A DNA stretch of 64,000 nucleotides from the NCBI RefSeq assembly GCF_024763615.1, contig NC_077222.1, positions 90,210,001-90,274,000 of the forward strand, written 5' to 3'. Position 1 is the first letter of the stretch. Each line of letters starts with the position of its first letter. The notes under the pieces are model-generated. The model made no database searches and was not told the origin of the DNA. It saw only the letters and a program-made list of their open reading frames with translations. The translations under genes and the position numbers were made by a program. This DNA is from Phlebotomus papatasi (taxonomy: Eukaryota > Arthropoda > Insecta > Diptera > Psychodidae). Shown piece after piece: positions 56,935-64,000 of the stretch.

Positions 56935-58074
56935 TGCTGCTAAAACTGCGTAGATGTGTAAATATTTACATTCTCGCTGCACACTGGGAAATTTGATACT
57001 ATTTTAAATTAACTTAAAACATAAACATTTTGATGACGAGGTATTTCCCACAGTTTAGAAGACATTTTCGAATTAGGGAAAGGCTTTCAGGCTTCACACA
57101 AATTCTGGTTTCGAGCACTTCATATTTTTTCCCATATTCCTTTACAGCTGAATGTTGAAACTAAGAATAACTTCAGTTGAACCTCAGATTAGCGTTAATC
57201 TAGAGTTAAAATTAAGCTAGGTTTAAATTTTTTTTCGTATGCAGAAACGAGGAATAGTGCTTTGGCGTAAGCTGTTTTTGTCATACGGCAACCCCATATT
57301 TTGGCATTTCTGGCATGCCAGAAAGTGTCAATTCGTCAATGTTTTCGTTCGATTTAGCAAGATTCCACGGCTTTTTCTCGTTATTTGGTGATCTTGAACC
57401 ATCAGACTTGCTAAAAATTCTCTAAAATAAAATAGGAATCAATATTGTGGATGTGAAAGAATGTGCATGTTTTTTTGGGTGCAAAAAAAGCGCGATTCCC
57501 GCGACTCCTCCTTCAGTGGCGACTCATTGAAGTTGCATATGGTGGATGTTTCTTTTTATTTCAGGCAAAATTGGCTTTTTAAGAAGTTGTAAATATAGTG
57601 AAGGCTTTATTTCTTTTCATTAAATCCACTAAAGTGCAGATTACATCAATTTGGTATCATTTAACAGTATTTTCAGGAAGAATTTAGGGATAGATGTGGA
57701 CAGGCTTATTCCATCTTTAAGCCAAAAATTATACCTCCGAAATCGGGGGTCTAATTTTTGGCTTAAACGTTAATCCACTGTTTAAATTTATCCTATTTCT
57801 CGTTCAAACATTAGAAAACGGTGGATCATCCTCGAATTATCTTTATACTTCGATTCAAGATTCAGCTATTAATGAATTTGACCTACGGCAATACCATATA
57901 GAATAATAGCTAGTATCAAGTCACGTTTCCTGAAAAACTTTAGTCAGATTCATTAAAGGAACATGGTGTTCGAAAACAGAATACGTACAAAGCTTGAAAG
58001 CCTTCCTCTTTTTAGATAATAAATCTCCGCTTTTTTTCCAAAGTTTTTATCACATTAATCATCATTTCACGATG
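56935..58074. other. Intergenic, no gene recognised
   Basis: AT-rich sequence upstream of Reeler gene C. A short inverted pair around 57715-57770 (AAGCCAAAAATTA / TAATTTTTGGCTT) is the only structure I noticed. Confidence 0.4.
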
Positions 58075-58305
58075 GAGACACTGGGATTCTCGGGTTTCTC
58101 GATGCAATTTTTGGGTTTCGCGATGCAATTTTTGGGTTTCTCGGGTTTCGCGATGTAATTTTTGAGTTTCTCGGGTTTCGCGATGCAATTTTTAGGTTTC
58201 TCGGGTTTCGCGATGCACAAATTGGGTTTCTCGGGTTTCGCGATGCAATTTTTGGGTTTCTCGGGTTTCGCGATGCAAAAAGTGGGTTTCTTGGATTTCG
58301 CGAAG
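58075..58305 (-). repeat. Minisatellite, about 27-39 bp unit
   Basis: Repeats of TTTCTCGGGTTTCGCGATGC with AATTTTTGG spacers. On minus it stays open as a KPKNCIAKPE-type repeat, giving a 91-codon frame that I treat as a by-product of the repeat. Confidence 0.8.
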
Positions 58306-58345
58306 CGTTTCTCGGACAATTGACGAGGGTTTCTCAATATGAGTT

Positions 58346-58563
58346 ACCCCTTGCCGGCTCCTGCTTTGAGACCCTGTGCAGAACCGTCCGTGAACACTTT
58401 AACATTGCACCTAGAGGTTTCCTCAACGCAATTATAGAGCTCATCGTTTTCAGTTAAGATTCTGATTTTCTCTATATTCTCGGAAAACATTTCCTTTGGG
58501 TACGAAACATCTGACAACATAGCAGAATCCCGCCAAAGTATTTCCGGCTCGGTCCTTTGGTTC
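58346..58563 (-). pseudogene. LINE RNase H domain fragment
   Basis: One open frame of about 70 codons contains KVFTDGSAQGLKAGAG, the first strand and DGS motif of a retroelement RNase H, preceded by LYNCVEE. It ends at TAA 58346-58344. No gag or endonuclease is nearby. Order and strand fit the RT fragment at 58590-58995, but clades with and without RNase H differ, so they may be unrelated relics. Confidence 0.55.
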
Positions 58564-58589
58564 GGTGGCGTGTTTGCAATTACGAGTTT

Positions 58590-58995
58590 AAGCTAGTACA
58601 CATAGTGTCCAGAAACTCAATTCCTCTGTAGTTGTTACAGTCTAGGCTATTACCTTTCTTGTAAATTGGGATGATGAGTGCCACGTTCCAATCTTTTGGC
58701 ATCTACTCCGTTTCCCAAATTTTACGGATTAGACCGTTGATGCGGTTAAAAAGCTTATTCTCCCCATGCTTCACCAAATCCGCAAAGAGCGGATTGCCCT
58801 CGTCACATCTGTCTAAGTAGGGGCATCCTCCTCCTGACCTTCCGTAGCTAAATAGTTTGCGTACAACAGGTCTCGGAAGTACTCTTCCCATCTTGCTACA
58901 ACTTCAGGTGCTTGAATCAAAAGGTAACCTACCCGGCGGGACCAAACTACGTATAAATTGTGTATATACGTTGTACGAATACTCAGTATCATCAT
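58590..58995 (-). pseudogene. Non-LTR retrotransposon reverse transcriptase fragment
   Basis: On minus the pieces read VVARWEEYFRDLLYANYL, then a shift to LVKHGENKLFNRINGLIRKI with WETE, a TAG, and MPKDWNVALIIPIYKKGNSL with CNNYRGI. This is the N-terminal thumb-proximal region of LINE reverse transcriptases. Frameshift and stop show it is dead. The upstream end merges with a CCCGGCGGGACCAAA element end at about 58930-58945. Confidence 0.7.
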
Positions 58996-59017
58996 GTACG
59001 CCCATACTTTTTACTCA

Positions 59018-60489
59018 GTAGGGGGAGGCTTTGAACTTTCGCATACAAAAATGATGTTCAAGTTCAGTGATTTTTTCTGACTACCATGCAAACTGTATGG
59101 ATTCTCCAACTATGCCAAAAAAATGTCTTACTTATAAGGTTTATAATCCCACCAAACAAAATTCCAGGAAATCCTTAGATTTTCCTCCAGAGGAAAATGA
59201 AAATTTAATGGCGATTTATCCGATAGATGAATCAAGTTTCTATTATCGCACACGATTCACGCCATCATTGAACACCCCATTTTCACCGTAAATTTTGCAC
59301 CGGACACTAAAAGTTGCACATCATTGTTTAAAGGGAACTCTAATCTACTTGATTAAACCATTTTTATATAGAATAAAACATTTTAATATCACTTTTTTGG
59401 AACTTTTCTGAGAGATGTTTTATTGACATTAAAAACCATTTTTTTGATTGGTTCTACGAGAATTTCACTCCGGAAACGGTTAAATCTGATGAATACTTTC
59501 TTAAAAAGTCCAAATATCACCAAATTTACACGAATCAATAAGTTTTTAAAGCTAAAAATTGACTAAAACTCTGCAAGCGAGAAGACCACACAAGATTCCA
59601 CCATTCCTCCACGGAGCCGGATATGCACAAAAACGTTTGAATGCGCACCATTGAAGATTTCTCTGTTCCTGCAGCTGCAGGAATCGGGATTTAGCTCAGA
59701 TATTGAGCTTCAGCAGGTGAACAAGCTAAAATTTTCACAAAACAGCTTCTCACGGACAATTTCTTTTCTTTGTCATGCAAAACAACACAATAGTGAGGTT
59801 ATGTCAAAGATTGTCAAAAAACCAGTTGTAAACTGTATGAGCTTATTGCAGATGTGATTCTTTCATTGCACATTCAGTTTGTGCAAGCTTGAAAAATATT
59901 TTTATATCAAAGAAATGCAAAATTGCTTAATAATTACTCAACTGCAGCCTATTTGAGTCAAATTACTTCTTGTTTATCAACTTTACGATTTTTAAGTTTT
60001 CCTTTTTAGTGGTGGATCAAATCGGTAGATTACAATAGATGTGAATATGAGGGATCGTATCTAAAATGAAGTTTCCTGGAAAATATCTGAAAGAAGCAGT
60101 CTTCTATATGCGATCGATGAATCTGAGTCAAGTTTGTGAATTTTGTTCCACCCACAAAAAGTGCCTGTTCAGCCTAAAAGATTTTTACATAAATCTGATT
60201 CCTAATAACCCTTCTACCCTTTGTGATAGTAGTTTTTCAGAAAAGTGATATTAATTCTGCACAATCGTATGAAATATTGCACAGCAAAATTACAGTTTTG
60301 GACCTGTTTTTATTTTTTGTTTCCTGAAACTAGGAAAAAAGGATTAGACTCTCAATTTTTTCAGGAAAGATGGGATTTAAGGTTAGCTATTACAATATAT
60401 AGCCATATGTGAGATTCATAAAGGAATATGGGAGAAATATGAAGTGTCTGAAGGTAGCGTATGTGCGAACGATCAAAGCCTTCCCCTAC
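59018..60489. mobile_element. TIR transposon, uninterrupted copy (about 1.47 kb)
   Basis: GTAGGGGGAGGCTTTGAACT at the left and the inverse of GTAGGGGAAGGCTTTGATCG at the right. Internal sequence matches the split copy at 32178-37608 segment by segment. No transposase ORF, so non-autonomous. Confidence 0.75.
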
Positions 60490-60788
60490 TATTTGCACCA
60501 AATGAGACCCGAAGTGTTCTTTTGTGTGAGTGCGTCCGTGTGAAGTATTATCTCTTACAGAGTAAATACGTAGTACTACATACATCGTAAATATATAATA
60601 AAAACCCTGTATGACAGAAAATGCTGTTGGCAGGCGTGTTGTCAGCTGCTTTGACAACGGGAAATATTTTCCATTGGAATATTCTGTTTACAAATTATGT
60701 GTTAAAATTATTAGTAATTTTAGTGATTATAATAATATAATAATTATGCGACGCTGTGTTATCTGTAGAAAATAGTGAAGTGATAATA

Positions 60789-61016
60789 TTAACTCTTTCG
60801 CGTCTTTAGGGTAATGTCATGACTCGGGGAAAAAGTTTTTTTTGGGTATTTACATTAATTGAAATCTATCTGTTCGTGCACGACATCATAATAGAAGGAT
60901 GTAAGATTCTTGGCTCATTTTCTCAAGACTCCAGTTAGATTTCAATTAATGTAAATAGCCAAAAAGAAACTTTTTTCCCCGGGTCATATATGACCCTAAA
61001 GACGCGAAAGAGTTAA
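60789..61016. mobile_element. CTCTTTCGCGTC hairpin MITE, copy 3
   Basis: TTAA-flanked and almost the same as 10578-10805, in the same orientation. Confidence 0.85.
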
Positions 61017-61104
61017 AGAAGTTGCAAACCTAAAATACGCGTGTTTTTATTCCATTCTGTGAGTGTTTTTGGGAAATATTTTTTTTATACGATACTTTGT
61101 GATT

Positions 61105-61434
61105 ACAGTGCTGTCTCTCTATATGCACACTCTCTATATGCACAGCTTTTGTGTCGGTTGCATTCAAAATCAATTTGTTTACATTTTGACAAAGTAATAA
61201 AGAAAATTATTTTCTTGGTAACTAATTTTTCTTGTTTTTAATTTTCTTAATTTTATTTTTTCTGTCTCATATTATATTTAAAATAACACGGGAAAATCTA
61301 GAACAATAAAAAAATGATAATTTATTAAAAGAAAGAAAAAAACCGTTGGGAATTTCAAAAAAAGTTGTGCATATTCAGAGAGAGAACTGTCAAAAAAAGT
61401 ACCCAAACTGTGCATATAGCGAGACAGCACTGTA
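61105..61434. mobile_element. ACAGTGCTGTCTCTCTATAT TIR element
   Basis: ACAGTGCTGTCTCTCTATAT and its inverse ATATAGCGAGACAGCACTGT at the right. About 330 bp, non-coding. Confidence 0.75.
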
Positions 61435-61436
61435 TA

Positions 61437-61670
61437 TAGGGTCGGAGGAATGTCTGTTCGACAGGGAACCCCTATTGACACTTTTGTCAAAATATTGAAA
61501 ATTATTTAATGTATTTAGTAATATATAAAGTAATATAACGTTTTTTCTGTAATATATCTTTTACTATAAACAGAGATGTTCAAATTTCATATCCCAAATA
61601 GTACAGAGTAGGGTGTCAATAGGTGCTGACATGAATTCTTAAAGTGTCAATAGACGTTCCTTTCACCCTA
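61437..61670. mobile_element. TAGGGTCGGAGGAATGTCTG MITE
   Basis: TAGGGTCGGAGGAATGTCTG at the left and GACGTTCCTTTCACCCTA at the right. The same family as the element in Reeler gene A intron 1, and only 2 bp from the preceding element. Confidence 0.75.
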
Positions 61671-62719
61671 ATTTGTTCAATCGTTATCTCTGGCTAAATA
61701 AAATATATTAAAATCATTGTGACTTTTATAATTTCGTCAATATTTGAAAATTAAAACGGCAGGTGCATGTGACAAGTTTGTTTGGCAGCCATTTATTCTC
61801 GTGGGCGGACATATGTGTGCGTGTGTATGTGTGTGTGTTGAGTTATTTTCTAGATACAAGTACGTAGTTTATACAGAGTTTTCGTACAACTATGTACTCT
61901 CTGCACAGAAATACGTAGTTTATACTGTGTATATGAGTGAACTGGTATTTTTGAATGACAAGTACTCATCAAATACATTATACATGTGTAAACTGTGTAT
62001 CTCTCCTCCACGAATAAGTCGTAAATACATTGTATGACATGTGAACTGTGTATTTTGGTCCCGCCGGGTACCTTATCCTTACATATTGACATCTGCGGTT
62101 GGAAACCATTGCGTTTAAACACTATTGTCCTGTAAAAGGCCCTGACTTTACTTACCATAAGATAATCTAGATTTATCACTGGGCTTTCATACCGTACTAC
62201 TCCATGACGTTTTCTCTTTGATTATCGGACAGTGAATAAACTATCAAAAATAATTTTGCATAGCGAAATGAAGGATTGGAGCTTAGGAAAATCGTTTTGA
62301 CTGAGTCCTGGAACGCAAATTTCTGTTCCAAAGCACGATGTTTACATTCTCACTTCACATCCCTATAAGGTGAATCACTAAATGCATTTTTCAGGTTATG
62401 GGTCAAATTCCTTCCGAAAACATTCCGAAGAATAAGAGTATTTTTATATGTACTATAGTTTTTTAATGAGTCATTAATTTGTCTTCTTCGCGCATTTAAA
62501 CCCGGGACACGCTTTATTAGACAATACCGATAATGTACTGGGTTAAATATAGCCCCCTAAAATCTCAATAAACTGCGTCTCGACTGTTAATTTAAGCACC
62601 TCGATAACCTCTCAATATCATTCCCGATGACTTGTTGGCTATTAAACGCGCTGAAGTGAGTAATAAGTGGACTAATTTTCCGAAGATAAATCCTCAAGAT
62701 CACAAAACGCCGGAGATTA

Positions 62720-63755
62720 TGATTTTGATGACAACTATTTCTTTTATTGTTTTCCTTATCAAAATATTAATTTACTAACATCCTGTCTTAGAGATTAAGT
62801 AGTTTACAATAAAATTTTATACATTTTCCGCTTCAGCAGATCTTTTTTTTGTGTTTAAGTTTTCACTCAATTTATCATTTTAAAATTATTGTTTTTTCAT
62901 CTTTTTTTTATGTATAATATACTTTTTAAACAAGTCACATATATATATATATATATATATATTAATTCATCTGCTCTATTCACTAAAACTCGTCGGTTCA
63001 GACAATGATTTTCATCTTCTTTTTCACAAATATAGAATTGTTTTTCTTTACTTTTTACACGTTTTTTCAACAAATTTGATTTCTTTGTACACAAAAATCC
63101 TCTTCTCACTCTCTTGCATATAAGTTAGAGTACAAAAAAAAAAACTTTATATTCTTTGATAAATAGTTCAATAAATGAAAGTGTAGGCAGGATTTTTTTT
63201 TTTTGGATTTGGGGAAAGGGATGTAATAAACATGGAAAAGTGATACAAAAAAGTATTTCATTTTGGTAATAATTTAATCAATAAAAAAAAAAAACAACAC
63301 AATGTCAATTACTAAAGTAAATCCGTAACTACACGTAAATAACACAAATTCCACAAAAGGAATATCGAATAGGAGAAATTCGCTCTGATCCTCAATCTTT
63401 CACCTGTCAAATTCCACATCAGTAATAATAATATAATAATAATAATAGGAGGGTTATTAAAAAAAATGAGCAATAATAAGTAGAAATAATCCAATAGTGT
63501 ACAGAATTATCTTCACAAAAAAATAGTTTTTTAAATTAAAAAAAAAATATATACACAACACTTGCAATATAGAATTTAAAAAAAATTACTTACGGCGCGA
63601 GCGACTTAATGACTTTCAATGTGTGCAACACTCTTGAGTGAGTTTCTCCTTCACATTCTTTCTTCACCTTCTCAATTAATTTTCTTCTCTTTTTTTTCTT
63701 CTTCTATAAACATTATATACTTTTGATTCTCTTTTGCCAAACGCTGGAATGTGTG
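62720..63755 (-). other. Likely 3' UTR of the right-edge gene
   Basis: Very AT-rich sequence directly downstream, on minus, of the terminal exon at 63760-64000. Contains an (AT)n run at 62938-62962, A/T homopolymers and (AAT)n at about 63421-63448. The transcript end cannot be set. Confidence 0.4.
62938..62962 (+). repeat. (AT)n microsatellite
   Basis: About twelve dinucleotide units in the AT-rich right-hand region. Confidence 0.9.
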
Positions 63756-63759
63756 TCTA

Positions 63760-64000
63760 TTAGTCATAGTAATCATTGTCCTCTTCGTCATTGTCCACAT
63801 CCTGTGGCTCAGTTTTGGTCACCCAGCCAGAACAGCTGGGTGACGATCTCGTACTCTACCGACGCATCGACCCATTCAAACTTATATAGTACGGCGAATA
63901 GACGGAATTCTGCTGAGCAGCTCGCTGAATTGAAGCTGGATCTTGATACTGAGATTGCATATTCATCACATTCATCTGCACGGGCAATTGAGGATTGAAA
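63760..64000 (-). CDS. C-terminal exon of an unidentified gene, partial, with an in-frame TAG
   Basis: Entering from the right edge, the minus frame reads NPQLPVQMNVMNMQSQYQDP, then a Gln/Ala-rich segment, SVYSPYYISLNGSMRR and a TAG at 63858-63856. The same frame stays open for 31 more codons (TRSSPSCSGWV, TKTEPQDVDNDEEDNDYYD) to a TAA at 63762-63760. Composition resembles the low-complexity tail of a nuclear regulator: Gln/Met-rich, a TKTE sumoylation-like site, an acidic end. I do not recognise the protein. The true end may be the TAG, or the tail may be added by readthrough or by a splice form. The gene continues beyond the window. Confidence 0.55.

Noticed and set aside
58062..58337. 91-codon minus ORF rich in CIAKPEKPKN repeats
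   Set aside because: Direct translation of a minisatellite with no supporting gene structure.
61850..62179. 109-codon minus ORF and 97-codon plus ORF at the same place
   Set aside because: The region is full of short inverted ACGTAGTTTATAC-like repeats; neither frame looks coding.
62938..62962. CRISPR or replication-origin-like signal in repeats
   Set aside because: Simple (AT)n microsatellite; no spacer-repeat arrays anywhere in the window.

Overview
The window is eukaryotic and looks like an AT-rich insect genome, most likely a dipteran. Its genes have short GT-AG introns (about 57-70 bp when nothing has inserted), and it carries many TIR elements and tRNA-derived SINEs. The order and species are inferred from gene families only. 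All gene models below were joined by hand from splice sites, phase and paralogue comparison; no transcript evidence was available.

Layout. (1) 0.4-4.2 kb: an internally deleted piggyBac-like element and several foldback/MITE repeats. (2) 4.58-29.78 kb: a tandem array of seven retinol dehydrogenase-like short-chain dehydrogenases/reductases (RDH11-14 type, SDR7C), all on the minus strand. Genes 1-4 are compact. Genes 5 and 6 come from a later segmental duplication and have longer introns filled with MITEs. Gene 7 is an older lineage with different intron positions, and its last exon lies about 3.3 kb from the preceding one. The duplication that made genes 5 and 6 also copied gene 7's last exon, leaving an orphan exon at 17.6 kb. 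(3) 29.8-37.6 kb: repeats, including a TIR transposon split by nested insertions, one of them a 1.55 kb near-perfect palindrome. (4) 37.9-56.9 kb: three small secreted Reeler-domain proteins (insect defence-protein type), two on plus and one on minus, with the same three-exon structure and similar TATA promoters, separated by young TIR elements, SINEs, a minisatellite and a decayed aminomethyltransferase fragment. (5) 57-64 kb: LINE fragments, an intact copy of the split transposon, more MITEs and, at the right edge, the 3' end of an unidentified minus-strand gene.

Functionally the RDH array should encode ER- or mitochondria-anchored NADP(H)-dependent oxidoreductases for retinoids or other lipid alcohols/aldehydes. 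Genes 1-3 share an upstream block with GATA-type sites at constant spacing, which suggests co-regulation. The Reeler proteins have signal peptides and are probably secreted. Nothing links the two families beyond proximity. No CRISPR, operon or convincing functional RNA gene was seen.
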